This document shows positions 10,543-26,048 of a stretch of DNA of 64,000 nucleotides, piece after piece. Within the stretch, counting starts at the first letter, position 1. The number at the start of each line of letters is the position of its first letter. Source of the DNA: Agaricus subrufescens (taxonomy: Eukaryota; Basidiomycota; Agaricomycetes; Agaricales; Agaricaceae); contig CM057064.1 of NCBI GenBank assembly GCA_029945375.1, forward strand, positions 62,001 to 126,000, read 5' to 3'. Below the pieces are notes generated by a model. It saw only the letters and a list, made by a program, of their open reading frames with translations. It did not search any database and was not told where the DNA came from. Position numbers and translations under genes: made by a program.

Positions 10543-12791
10543 ATGGTAGGTATACGAGGGGGTAAAAGAGCAGAAAGTGTGACGGCATTGCTCGTGATGT
10601 GGTCACCCAGAACACATGACTGGGAAGTTAATCAACATCGTGATGGGCCAGTCCTGTTGCCAGTCTACACTAAACCCGTAGGCACTCGTAACCAGACGCG
10701 TTTCCGGTATCTCGCTTGTCTTGCCCTTATTTCTGTCGCGGTCACGCTCCCAACTATTCTTCCTACGCCATGGTCTCTCGTTCACAATACAGTTGTACGA
10801 CCTCTAACTGTCGCACAAGACCCCGCATCGCAATGGAAGGACGACATTTGGCCTATTCGAGAACAGACGCCTTGGGATATATCTACTGACTATCTGTATC
10901 CTCGTACCCTGGAGTATGATGTTACGGAGGGAACATGGTTAAGACTCGATGTACACCCGACTTCTGGTGACATTATCTTTGATATGGTCGGGGATATCTA
11001 TTGTCTTCCAGGTCATGAAGCTCTTAGAAATCATGTTGGAGGAGAGAGAGTCAAAGCGCATCCTGTGGTTTTGGGTGTTCCATGGGATTCGGATCCGCAT
11101 TTCTCCCCGGAGGGCGACCGTTTCTTGTTCAGAAGCGATGCTGGATTGGGAGTTGAGAATATATGGGTTGCGGAATGGAAAGGGTGCGAGGCTATGGACG
11201 TACTACCGCGCTGTTGACAGCAAGAATGAGGATCTTCGAGCTGCTCTTCAAGTTAAAGTGCAAGAGGAGGATTTGTTGAAGGAGGGTGTAGTCGAGACGG
11301 AGGAGAGAAAGTATCGACGGTTGATTAGGGAGGGACGAGCTGGAGGTAAGGAACGTTTCTCATTGAGCACATTGTAGACTAAATATCAGTTTAGCCCACT
11401 GGGTAACCAACGAAACCTACAGATGGGTCTCAGACGCCAGATTCCATCCCTCTGGACGCAAGGTTATTGCTACTAAATGGTACACATCCTCCCGTTCCCT
11501 CGGAGCGGGTGAGGGTTGGGAATACGACGTCCCTTCTCTGGAGGATCGTGAGGCAACAATCGGGGCCGGTAGCGGCTCTCGGGTTCTTGGTCGTTCGTTG
11601 CCACTTGGATGGACGGTTGATGACTATGAGAGCCAACAGATTGGACCTGAACAATTCATCTGGTCTGGCCAGGATTGCATTATTTTTTCAAAGAACGTTC
11701 GGAATTCCAATGCTTTTGAATATAGCAAAGGTAAGTTTTACTCAACGACGTGTTTTTGACTATAACTTATGACAATGGTTTCTTCCGCATTCAGACGTTC
11801 ATCAGGGCATATATTCAATCTTCCAGAGGAACCTGACATCAGGCCGTACCGAAACTCTTGTAGACGCATACCCCGGTGGTGCCAGTAGACCGGAAATTTC
11901 GCGTGACGGACGGACACTTGCCTTTGTTTGTCGTGTTCGAGATAAGGAAGCTCTGGTCCTCAAGTAAGTTCCATTTTATAGCAATTCGACAGGTTGTCTA
12001 ACTCTGTCTGTAAAGGGATCTTCAAACGGGCACTCTCCATCACATTTGGCATGGACTTACCTATGATTTAACAACTATATCCGCACCAATGGGTACATAC
12101 CCGTCTTTCGCTTTCTCACCCTCGGATGACGCTGTTATCATCTGGGCTGCCGGGCAGATCTATCGCGTCCCCATCCAAGTGAATGACCAGGGAGAGAAAG
12201 TAGCGTCTGGCCAACAACCCTCCTCTATACCCTTCACGGCTCATATCGAAAAGAACCTTGCCAAAACTCTTACAGGGGGCACGGATAAACATGAAGCCGC
12301 ATCCTTGAAGGGTGTCCGCAAGGAGTCGCTCAATACTCAGAGTGTTCCCGATCTATTCGTCATCACGAACGCCACGCTACTTACAATGGCGAGCGGCAAC
12401 GCTGAAGATGACTTGATTCGTGATGCTGTACTTGTGACCCGAGGCGGTGTCATCGATTATGCTGGTCCCGCCTCGGGAATAGCACTCCCTCGTGATGTGG
12501 ATTCTATCGATGCTCAGGGAGGTTAGTAACCTGTAACACTAGGTGGCTCTTCATCTAACACCTTTACAAAGGGTTTGTCATACCTGGGTTCATCGATGTA
12601 CACGCACATTGGGACGGCTTCGAGGACAGGTACCCAGCTAAATCCTGGGAATTGGAAACATTCCTCGCTTATGGCGTGACTACCTTGCACAAGTGAGTTG
12701 GCAGTCTTGTATAGCTCGTACGCTGGCTCAGAGAAGACTAATATATCCAAGTCCTAGCGCAGATACCGTTGATGGATTTGTTGAACGCGTC
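10543..12791 (+). pseudogene. Captured 5' part of TolB-type amidohydrolase gene
   Basis: Spliced exons give the N-terminal half of a large fungal amidohydrolase: a membrane-anchor-like segment (LACLALISVAVTLPTIL), then a TolB/WD40-like propeller (HPTSGDIIFDMVGDIYCLPG, GVPWDSDPHFSPEGDRFLFR, SGRKVIATKWYTSSRS, GGASRPEISRDGRTLAF) and the start of the hydrolase domain (ATLLTM, VIPGFIDVHAHWDGF with the metal-binding HxH, TTLHNPSADTVDGFVER). It then stops matching near 12785 and runs into the transposon's non-coding end, so roughly half of the catalytic domain is missing. One extra base near 11211 shifts the frame between ...GCEAMDV and AVDSKNEDLRAAL. Introns near 11348, 11731, 11965, 12522 and 12693 keep GT..AG ends, so the fragment was copied from genomic DNA, not from mRNA. 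The exact start is unclear. Confidence 0.8.
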
Positions 12792-13164
12792 AAGTTGCAG
12801 TTCCGGCGTCCTGCTAACACTGCGAAGGATTTGGACATTTGTAGCGTTGCTTTCTTGGGACTTTAGCTATTTGCAGAATTTATATGTTATTTTTAGTCTC
12901 GAAACAATTTCTGTGACAGTGTTTATGATCTTATCATACGGCACTCGGGCGGCCGGCTTATCGATCAAAAGCGATCATGATCGCGTTCCGGCAAATTGTG
13001 CACCCCAAAACATGCGATGTTTTGGAATGTGCAACAATTCTAAAACACGCGACCTTACTTTGGTCGCACCTCCTTATGGCCCGACCTTTGAAATTCCAAA
13101 TTAGCGCGCTACTCTCAACCTCCCGCCTTTTAGGTAGGTCTTTTGAATTTTTAAAAGATCGACC
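12792..13164. other. Right non-coding end of transposon
   Basis: About 370 bp without a gene. It holds ATGTGCAACAATTC at 13027-13040, the inverted counterpart of the left subterminal motif at 3188-3201, at a similar distance from its end (156 versus 179 bp). A short palindromic GCGATCATGATCGC lies near 12971. The breakpoint with the captured amidohydrolase fragment is near 12790. Confidence 0.6.
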
Positions 13165-13196
13165 CTTAATATTTATTGCACACTATTACTGCCATA
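13165..13196. repeat. Right terminal inverted repeat
   Basis: The reverse complement begins TATGGCAGTAATAGTGTGCA, identical over 21 bases to the left end at 3009, with 29 of 32 matching overall. Confidence 0.9.
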
Positions 13197-13202
13197 CAGA
13201 AC
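13197..13202. repeat. Target-site duplication, right copy
   Basis: CAGAAC immediately follows the right inverted repeat and repeats the hexamer at 3003-3008. Confidence 0.92.
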
Positions 13203-13209
13203 GTCTCAC

Positions 13210-13897
13210 CAAACGCATATTGGGATCCATGAATACACGTTCGAGGATGGCGGATGAGATAAAGGGGGTTTGGTTTCCAGTGCCAAAGAATAGTGCGACT
13301 AAAGGAAAAACAATGACGTCGCCGAATTCCTTTTCATAAATGAGCCAGATCTCTCATACTATCTTGAGAGGTAGGACTGACCTTTGAGAACCTGAATATT
13401 TTGAGCATGGTACTGACAGAAATCATAGCAAAAAGCAGCTCTAGTGATTTGACGACTTTGAGAACCCATCCAAACTTCTTGATGTCGCCATCAAACCTGC
13501 ATATATGCGCATAAGAATGTGTTCGATTATACCGAGGCAGAGCTTACTTATCGATGACCTGACTTGGAAAGACATTGGTCCAGAATTCTGTTTCAGGATC
13601 GCGTCCAAAGCTGACCTGCATACCAACATCGGAAGCCTTGGTACCAAGCCGGTCGAAAAGCGCATATGTGTTGTAAAACATCGGACTGGCGCCTTGAACC
13701 CCGTCATTGATGAACTCTGCTCCGTATTTTCCTTTGTCTATGGGGACAGAAGTGGCCATGCCTCCGAGATGTGCGGACCGCTCGTAGAGTACCACATTGA
13801 ACTTATCCGGGTGATAGGAAAAGGCGTACGCGGCTGACATTCCAGTTGCACCCCCGCCAACGATAAGGACACGTTTTTTCGAGTGTTGCTCAGTCAT
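13210..13897 (-). CDS. FAD/NAD(P)-binding oxidoreductase (COG2907-like), 5' exons
   Basis: Upstream part of the gene continued at 1606-2964. Met at 13897 (MTEQHSKKRVLIVGGGATG) is preferred because the Rossmann GxGxxG begins right after it, as usual in the family. ERSAHLGGMA follows as the second strand and FAD-ribose site. Exons are 13897-13548, 13496-13382 and 13329-13210, with introns of 51 and 52 bp. Exon 3 ends ...ILERVFMDPNMRL; the next codon in the family would start FEYS, which is exactly what begins at 2964. The donor GTGAGACG starts at 13209 and the insertion lies 7 bp into the intron, before one CAGAAC copy. All three exons are open. Function is expected to be an intracellular flavin oxidoreductase; the substrate is unknown. 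Confidence 0.85.
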
Positions 13898-14100
13898 GGG
13901 GGGAAAAAAAGGAAGGGATTGCACAAATGCTGTTACTCTGTTATCTCAAACCTAAATGACACTGCGATTGTAGTCCACGCCACTCACGTGGACTTTGGAT
14001 ACAGGCGAGTTGATTTCTGGACCTTATTCCTCTGAAAGCTTACTTAGGTCCATACACCATCAAGAATATACCAATGTAGCTCAAAATTTGGTAAATCAGA

Positions 14101-16361
14101 TTAGTGGAAGAATATTTCAGGAACCGAATTAATGTAGTCCATCTGTGCTTTGCGGAACGTATCATCAATCATCTCGGCATCGTCCCCATTGAGTTGCATG
14201 AGTCGCTCATTTCGGGGAGTATATTGTTCCCACACAGGCCCTTCGTGTCGTTAGACATGATTACAGGCGAAAGGACAAGCAAATGGTCACTTACGTTTTA
14301 TCCCTTTTCCATCGTTCGGATCTAAACATGTTGCGAAAGAGATCCAATAATCCATCATGACCAAACTAAGTTTGGGTGAGGATTTTGGAGTATCTGGTGG
14401 GTGGCCATAGACATAGTTGATTTCGGCTCCATGTGTCGCTGTCGTAAGTTGGATTAGTAATTGTATTCGCAACACCGCTCAAATATAAACATGTATGCTT
14501 ACTACCAACAAAAGGGGGATTGAGTGGTTGGGGCTCGGTGAAGAGATAGCCCCAAGTCTTCAATCCAGCATTAGAGGCTGTTTTTTGCCAAAATCGACGC
14601 TGTGAAGTGAACCAGAGATCACCGACTGGAAAAAAAAAAGTTAAGAGAGTGAAATAAAGGAACTGTAAAGGCATACTAATTGCGGAAGCTCGTTTGAAAG
14701 AGCTCGACAAGCCAAAAGTCTCATTACCAGTGTTGAACGGAGAACCAAGAGCTGGGTTATCGGGGTACAGTTGAAGTATTTTGTCTACCGCCTGCTCGAG
14801 TTTTATGGACGAAACCGATGGGGGTGTGTAGTTAGCAATAAGGTATTCGCGAATAATTTGCTCAGAGCCGATCGTTGTCGGCAAGAACGAGGTACCTGTT
14901 TCGTTAAATGACTTTTCATCAAGCTTGTTAAGGCTCATGTTCTTACCTTCGTCAAGATTGGTCCCAGCAATGAATGGTACCCGGGCAAAAGTGCCTCTAT
15001 CAAATATCCGTGAAGGTAGGTCTGGATAGACTCCATCGGGCCCATCGATTGTTGGTTCAAAGGGGAAGTCATTCGGGGCATTCTGGAAAGCACTTAACAA
15101 TCCAGCAAATATGTCCGTAGAATTGGCTTGTCGCAAGCAGTCAAGAGTTGTATTAGTAGCAGCCTTGGAGGCACAGGAAGGTACACCCTTGACAAATAGT
15201 TGCCAGGCTGGCTCTCGACGTGCTGCAGGAGTGTTTATGGAGGAAGTCGAAGAACCGGACTGAAGAATCTAGGAAGTTCATGAGAACGAGACAGAAAAAT
15301 AGTGATAGCAATACTTACGACTCCTCGAGCAAGCCGATCAAGAGGTGTGTTGAGGTAGAGTATAGCGGAGAGCATAGCTCCTGCACTCTCCCCAAAAACT
15401 GTCACCTAAAGTAGACCTATGAGATAAAGTATGAGTCAAAAACGACAACCAACCTTGTCTTTGTCACCGCCAAAAGCTTCAATGTTGTGTTGAACCCATT
15501 GAAGTGCGGCTATTTCGTCTTTGATACCCAGATTGAGTGCCTTTGCACGCTCAGCTAGTCAATCACTTGTGATTAACATAACACTTCAAAAGAAACATTG
15601 ATTTACCCTCCACCCCTTGAGGAAATCCGAGTGGTCCAAGACGGTAGTTGAAGTTGACATAAATTAGAGGCGTTCCCTAATAAACCATTTAGTAAAGCTC
15701 GATAGCGCACTACCCTCCGCATTAAGACGCACCCTCTCAACACTTCTGTTCACGATCAAACTACCATTGAAGATAGATGAGGAACCAGCTTCATAGCCAC
15801 CTCCATGTCTATTTATGCGTCAGGCATGATGATTAACTTTAAATCAGCACTCACGTCCAAAATAGCTATCGTAGTCATTAACCGATGTCATATAACAATG
15901 CGTGACTAGTTTGGAGCTATACGTACCACTGGTAATTTGGCGTTAGGTCTGATGTTGGAAGGTCTGAATACATTAATAGTTAGACAGTCCTCGGAGACTG
16001 AATCGGGGGAAGCATTCTGTTGACAAAATGGTAGAAACATTCAATGCGGAATTGAGGCGAATACTCATACTGGTTGAAGGCATCCCGGTCCAAAATTTGA
16101 AGCGTTAAAGACGGTTGAATCCAGGCGGTTCTTGACTACTGCGGGCTTTAGCCTCAGTTCACCGAGGGGAGGCTCGGCGAATGGTATTCCTGCAGTATGG
16201 TGAGAAAAGTCTTTGGTCAGACTGCAAATCTGCTAACCGCCAAAAAAATCTTGTCTCAAGGTAGTAACGTCTCTCCCGATGAGAGTCGTTTTACCAAGTT
16301 TGACTTGAGGAGCAGATAGTGCCTGGGTAGAGAATGCAGCTAGAAGTAAGAGGGGTAACAT
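14101..16361 (-). CDS. Secreted type-B carboxylesterase A
   Basis: Carboxylesterase/lipase of the alpha/beta-hydrolase fold, predicted to be secreted. Met at 16361 opens a signal peptide ([17 protein letters not shown]). Conserved blocks in order: [14 protein letters not shown], oxyanion-hole [34 protein letters not shown], nucleophile elbow [11 protein letters not shown] (Ser), acid-residue region near GTNLDEGKN, and catalytic His in [10 protein letters not shown]. The C-terminus is ...[11 protein letters not shown] with TAA at 14101-14103. About ten short introns can be placed and no frame break was seen. It is a close paralog of the plus-strand gene at 49325 (near-identical signal peptide and intron positions). 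It lies tail-to-head with the FAD oxidoreductase, 203 bp upstream of that gene's start. The ester substrate cannot be inferred. Confidence 0.87.
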
Positions 16362-21208
<4,847 letters not shown>

Positions 21209-21673
21209 CTAGCTATGACAAAAAACTGACGTACTCACAGGAACATGGTACAGCTCTTTATGCTGCTGCCAATGGTGAACGGAGTACATACGGCTCGAAT
21301 CCAAGGCCACAAAAGCATCACATTCAATACACCATACTTCATGTGGCCCTATTTCCGCGATAAGGCTGTCGCGTTTCAAGATATCTAGTCTTTCTTGCTC
21401 GGACCTTTTCACAGTGGGTGCCTTTTGCATTTTAGGGGGGGTTTCTGTCTTAATACTAGATCGGGTCGTAATATGGTGAGATGACGACGTCGATGATATC
21501 GAAGTGGCAGGGCTTGAAGACCGAGCCGAAATTGAGGTAGGGGATGATGTTAGAGGCCAAAGGAAACCACAGTGGGTTAAACCACTGGCGGCCGGTTCTA
21601 GAAGGGGATTTGTTGTTCTGTGAATTTGCTCGATAGCAGAGAGGAAGAGTTCTGCGTCTGCAAAGGTGGCCAT
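21209..21673 (-). CDS. Small Cys/His-motif protein A
   Basis: Hypothetical protein of about 155 residues plus an unresolved last exon. Met at 21673 (MATFADAELFLSAIEQIH) is chosen because the paralog at 58202-59168 aligns from here (VEDAELLLSVISAFH). A Ser/Thr-rich linker leads to a basic helix (SEQERLDILKRD) and then VWCIECDAFVALDSSRMYSVHHWQQHKELYH. The CxxC...H...H spacing suggests a small zinc-binding fold. A donor GTGAGTACG follows YHVP at about 21236, the same position as in the paralog, so the last codons before 21209 may be intron read-through. No function is assigned. Confidence 0.55.
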   Translation of the reverse strand: MATFADAELFLSAIEQIHRTTNPLLEPAASGLTHCGFLWPLTSSPTSISARSSSPATSISSTSSSHHITTRSSIKTETPPKMQKAPTVKRSEQERLDILKRDSLIAEIGPHEVWCIECDAFVALDSSRMYSVHHWQQHKELYHVPVSTSVFCHS

Positions 21674-22676
21674 ATCAAATGGGATGAGGTGGTTTGGAGG
21701 CTGTCCGAAGTTATATTTCAGCGATAGGGGCGATGGCAGCCCCTTCTTTATAGCAATTCGCTTGAGTGGCATAGAATGACATTGTGGCGCCTTTTGTCCG
21801 CGGCGTATAATGGACTGCATCATAATCATATAATCAGCCTATGACAACATAACACGCGCGTTTTTCAATCATAAGGGCCACGAAAGAATTGATGACTGCC
21901 CCAACACGGGGGATTGCACAGCCTGAAAGTCGTGACTGGACCGGCTTATAATAGGTGTGTAGTAACACAATGATCAGCTTCTAAAAGTCATGACCGGGCC
22001 GAGATATGTGTATTCAAGACGTTCTAACCAGCATGGTTACCGGTAGCATCAAGTGTGGCGTTGAAGACAAGGAAAGTTATAGTGCGGACTTATACCGGCA
22101 GTGGCACTAGTAGAGCGGCCTACCGAGGTACTATCAATGTCTTTTCACCTTGGTTGCCACAGTCGGAGTCGGCATCAAATCGTTCATTGGAGTTCACTAC
22201 AAGTCAATGTGCGTAATTGTAAGCTCATCCGGTTGACAAACCAATAGCGACTCTCGAACATTATCCAGCGACAGGCCGATTATGTAGAGTCCGCGGTGGG
22301 ATTAAGACGATAGTCCCGGCAATCCGATATTTTCCCTAAATCGACATTAGTAAGGCGATGGTTTAACCTGTTTAAAAAGCTGTATGAATGATAAACGTAA
22401 TGAACGTCAGTCCGCTACTACTGAAGTTTAAAGCATTGTTAGTCTAACGTTGGAAAGTTCCCTCGCCAATAGTGACCCTGCGAACTTATTGGCAGTATCA
22501 GCCACAATAAGGTAATCATGATCAGATCATGATCCTTTGTCAGAATCACCCCCAACGAATGGGGAAAAAGGTATTACACTCCATTTGTGAGCATGGAAAT
22601 AACCTATCGCATATGACCTTGCATGAGATTGCTCATATATACCATTAAGACTCTCTTCGTGCGATAGTAGCCCACG
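21674..22676. other. Intergenic region, nothing recognised
   Basis: One kilobase between divergent gene starts. No gene, RNA gene or clear repeat could be supported. It should contain promoters for the Cys/His protein (leftward) and the alpha/beta hydrolase (rightward). Confidence 0.45.
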
Positions 22677-23848
22677 ATGTCCGCTCCTCCCACAACTCGC
22701 TACCCTGTACCCAAGCCGATCGAAGTAGAGTTCAAACATGTAGAGGGCGTTTCCATTATGATGGATATATACATACCGGACAAAGCAACTAAAGAAGAAC
22801 CAGTACCGATCCTATTATGGTGGCACGGCAAGTACAATTTTGCGACGCTATAATAATCGAGAATAACAAGTTACATCCCCTTGCAGGTGGTGGGCTCTTA
22901 CAGGTAAGATTATAATTACTATGTATCAAACCAATTATTGAATCATAATTCTCTGAAAGGGATCACGCAAAGGTAAAACTCGGATAAAACACAGGATTAA
23001 GCACAGATAACTGAGGATGTTTTTCTAGCTGTGGCCCCTCACATGCGTTATGCACCAGCCAAACACAACATCTGTGTGGTTTCAGCCGACTATCGTCTCG
23101 CGCCGCAAACCAGGATGCCAGCCATTCTCTCTGATTGTAAATCAGCGATCGATTTTCTTCGTACAGAAGAATTCAAGACAATAACAGAGGGCCGTGTCAA
23201 TACAGTCAAAGTCTTCGTTAGCGGAAGTTCCGCTGGTGGATGGTTGGCGTTACTAGCGGGGACAGGGATAGGTTACCACGAGAGTGGAGAGCGCCCTCCA
23301 CGAGGTATTCGTGGAGTTGTCGCTATATACCCGATTACGGATCTCTTCGATCCATTCTGGACTACCAAGCAGCGGCCCGTGTCTTATCTTGATCGTATTA
23401 TCGATCACTCAGAGATGGAGACGTTCGCAGACCCAAATTCTGAGAAGACCAGCTGGTCAGATCCAACAGGCAAACGGAGCATGTTTTATTCCTATATGGT
23501 ACAAGAGTAAGAGGTACTCAAGTAAAAGACACATTCTCGTCACTGACATTTGAGTTTAGGGCCATACTCAAAGATTTACTTCTGGAGGGGACAGGTGTAG
23601 ATCCTCTAGTATTCAGCATTGCCCCGAATATTCGTACTCACAATTACTCTAACCCTCCGACCTATATTATTACGGGGAACGCAGACACCAAAGTACCGCA
23701 CCAACAGTCGCTTGATGTAGTTCAGGCACATAAAGACATCGGTAGCTTCGTTGAGTATCACGAGCTAGAAGGACTTGACCACGGGTTTGATAACGACGAG
23801 GCAGAAGAAATGGAGGGTATGTACGAGTTTCTGAAAAGGCATGCTTGA
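22677..23848 (+). CDS. Alpha/beta hydrolase, fold-3 type
   Basis: Intracellular esterase/lipase-like hydrolase. The start at 22677 gives MSAPPTTRYPVPKPIEVEF. The oxyanion motif WWHGGG is completed across an intron ending near 22887. SADYRLAPQTRMPA, the nucleophile elbow VFVSGSSAGGWLAL (Ser), the acid in IITGNADTKVPHQQS and the His in LEGLDHGFD give a full catalytic triad. Two short exons around 22887-22905 and an intron near 23509-23560 are required. Stop TGA ends at 23848. There is no signal peptide. The substrate is unknown. Confidence 0.83.
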
Positions 23849-24007
23849 TATCACGTGATGCAACTCGACAAATCTACTTGGTACCAACGATTGCGCCATC
23901 TTCCATGATTGTTGCTCATTAGTACAGTAATTTTTCATGTACAAAAATCGTAGAATGCTACAAGAAACCTGAGTCAAATCTCCCCCCCAAGTGGATTCTT
24001 TTGAGCT

Positions 24008-24898
24008 ATGGACAGCTGCCCTCCAGAGTTACACTCATACATCTGTTGCTTAGCCTGCACAGATGACGGGTACACAGCACAGTCCCTATCCCTCACCTCA
24101 AAATACTTTGCTCATATCACCCAACCATACCTCTACCAATCCGTCTGCCTGACAACACCTTCCAAAATCCAGTCTTTATATAACAAACTCCAAAATGTAC
24201 CCGCCCATCAACGTCGAATTCGCCATCTTTTCATCTCTAATACCTCCGACGACCAACAAATTTCCTATCTCATCAATTCTATCCTCTTCTTCGCCGCACC
24301 TACGCTGGAGACACTAGCCCTCGTATCATCATCACCCATAACAAGCACTCCTCTCATAGCACGACTCTTCCGAACGCCATTCCCTCGATTATACGAACTC
24401 ACCGTCTCTGGTTATTACCCATACCCATCGTCATCAATGTGTTTCCCCTCACTGGAACGATTGCATTTATTGGGAAATCCAAACCCTCATGGTTTATTGA
24501 GTTTGGGTTGCCTAGAATCATCAATGCCCGAACTAACACACCTTCGAATCTCGGGCTTAAATCTCGCCGTCTCATTCTCAAAAGAACTCGAAGAAGCCTT
24601 TACCACCGGTCCCAGCCTCCCTGAAGAGGAATACGCATTCTCCTGTTCCAAATTGCCCCCCAAACTTCAACATCTCGTCACGGACCGCGCGCCAGAATTA
24701 TTACCCTCCGCTTCCAAACACGCGAAACAGAAAAATGAAATTATGACGAAGAACTTACAATCTCTGCAAGTACAGACCAGTAGACGAAATCATCAGACAC
24801 GGTTTACATTTTCAGAGAAGGCTGTGGTCGATTATTCCGTGGATGATATCCGAGCCGATTGGGAGGCTCGATTATGGGGTAAAAACACATGTTGGTGA
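24008..24898 (+). CDS. F-box/LRR-like hypothetical protein
   Basis: Single-exon frame of 296 residues. The N-terminus MDSCPPELHSYICCLACTDDG followed by QSLSLTSKYFAHITQPYLYQSV has the PxEL...L...S..F...P.LY pattern of the degenerate F-box proteins abundant in mushrooms. Leucine-rich strands follow (RIRHLFIS, LETLALVSS, LYELTVSGYY, LERLHLLG, LTHLRISGL). Role as a substrate receptor for an SCF ubiquitin ligase is inference. No close named homolog is recalled. Confidence 0.65.
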   Translation: MDSCPPELHSYICCLACTDDGYTAQSLSLTSKYFAHITQPYLYQSVCLTTPSKIQSLYNKLQNVPAHQRRIRHLFISNTSDDQQISYLINSILFFAAPTLETLALVSSSPITSTPLIARLFRTPFPRLYELTVSGYYPYPSSSMCFPSLERLHLLGNPNPHGLLSLGCLESSMPELTHLRISGLNLAVSFSKELEEAFTTGPSLPEEEYAFSCSKLPPKLQHLVTDRAPELLPSASKHAKQKNEIMTKNLQSLQVQTSRRNHQTRFTFSEKAVVDYSVDDIRADWEARLWGKNTCW

Positions 24899-25503
24899 TC
24901 CGGGACATTCATCGTAATATTTAGTTTTATGATACCAAGTAGACAAAAGATATCAGCTAATGAACATTGTAACACCAGGAGAAAAGAATGCTCGTTGCGA
25001 TGATAACAATCATCGATTATCGTCCAGCCAAAAATATACATTTTATTTCTCCTGTGCAAAACATTGCATCATCACATTTCTGCCACGCCCTGCGCACAGC
25101 ATACACAAAATTTCTTTTTTTGAAATTTCACCGGAAAACATCCCATCCGTCTGAGATTCACATGCACCGCGATTTTGCATATTCCGCTCCGCAGTCTACT
25201 AAGACAATCCTTCGTTCTCAGCCGCGCGCCCGCGCGCCCTCCTATAAATGTATAGGACGGCCCAGAACGGCGTGCTGGTCCGCACTCCGGGACGAACCAA
25301 ATATAGCATTCTATAATAAGAGCCTCATGGTGGGAAGCATTCTCCCATCACGACCAATGCCAAACAAAGCTTCCCTCGTCCACGACGCATGGTATGTCGC
25401 AAACATCCCACTATCTACAACCAATCCAGCCAAAAATAAAAATAAAAATAATTCATAACAGGTTTTCAAATCACCAGCCCCTGCATCATCATATACCCCA
25501 GCA
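24899..25503. promoter_or_regulatory. Intergenic region with GC-rich box and TATA-like element
   Basis: No gene. A GC-rich GCGCGCCCGCGCGCC tract near 25223-25237 is followed at about 25242 by CTATAAATG, a possible core promoter about 260 bp before the roadblock gene. The rest shows nothing recognisable. Confidence 0.35.
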
Positions 25504-26048
25504 ATGAACGCATCCTCAGCATCACCCTCCTCCCCAACAACTCCAACGACCACCACAACTCCATCAACTCAACCAAACGTAGTAGTCCCCGTCCCACCCG
25601 AGCTCGAGCAAACGCTCAGCACTCTCACATCTCATCGATCCGTCTTGGGCTATCTCCTTATCGCTCGAGGGGGTCCACATAGCGCTAGCATCATCCGCCA
25701 CTCGGGCGTCGTGTTTGAAGGGGATAAGGGTAAAAAATACGCTGGCGTTATCGCTCGGATTGTAGAAAATGTCCAGGGTGGGCTGGAAGAGATAAGTGCC
25801 GCAGGGACCGTTCCTGGTGAAGAAACGAACGAGTCGGTATGTGAACACTCGAAGAATGAAAAGTTGCCTTTTCTGATTGACGGGGATATAAAGGATGAAG
25901 TAAGGTTTATGCGGATCCGAACGAAGCGGCACGAAATCATGATTTCTCCAGGTGTGTTGAACAGCAAGTGCGATGGTCGGTACTAATGCGGCTGGCACTA
26001 GATGAACGTTACCTACTCGCTGTCCTGCACGACCCAACTGTAACGTAG
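25504..26048 (+). CDS. Dynein light chain roadblock/LC7
   Basis: Roadblock/LC7-domain protein, a subunit of cytoplasmic dynein. After a Pro/Thr-rich N-terminus (about 30 residues) comes PPELEQTLSTLTSHRSVLGYLL, then IRHSGVVFEGDKGKKYAGV, helix IARIVENVQGGLEEI, and after an inserted hydrophilic loop VRFMRIRTKRHEIMISP. An intron of about 48 bp (GTGTGTTG...GCACTAG, ending near 25999) leads to the last exon DERYLLAVLHDP, the conserved C-terminal strand; stop TAG ends at 26048. Reading through the intron gives a false C-terminus. The inserted loop with PGEETNESVCEHSK is longer than in animal roadblocks. Confidence 0.88.

Larger units (their letters stand above)
3009..13196 (-). mobile_element. 10.2-kb DNA transposon with DDE integrase and TET/JBP gene
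   Basis: A complete insertion bounded by inverted repeats that start TATGGCAGTAATAGTGTGCA at both ends and by a 6-bp duplication (CAGAAC). It carries three minus-strand genes in the order TET/JBP-like dioxygenase (about 10230-8503), Cys-cluster/J-like protein (8249-5054) and integrase-type transposase (4985-3371). Between the dioxygenase and the right end lies a plus-strand fragment of a host amidohydrolase. Non-coding ends of about 360 bp (left) and 405 bp (right) hold subterminal inverted repeats. The 6-bp duplication, the TA-starting ends and an integrase-like transposase would fit the IS3EU superfamily as I recall it, but this is inference. The element sits in intron 3 of the FAD oxidoreductase gene, in the same orientation as that gene. 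Open frames and near-identical ends suggest a fairly recent insertion. Confidence 0.9.

Noticed and set aside
3009..13196. Calling the element a KDZ transposon because it carries TET/JBP
   Set aside because: The transposase has an integrase-type core rather than the Cys-cluster KDZ type, and the target duplication is 6 bp.
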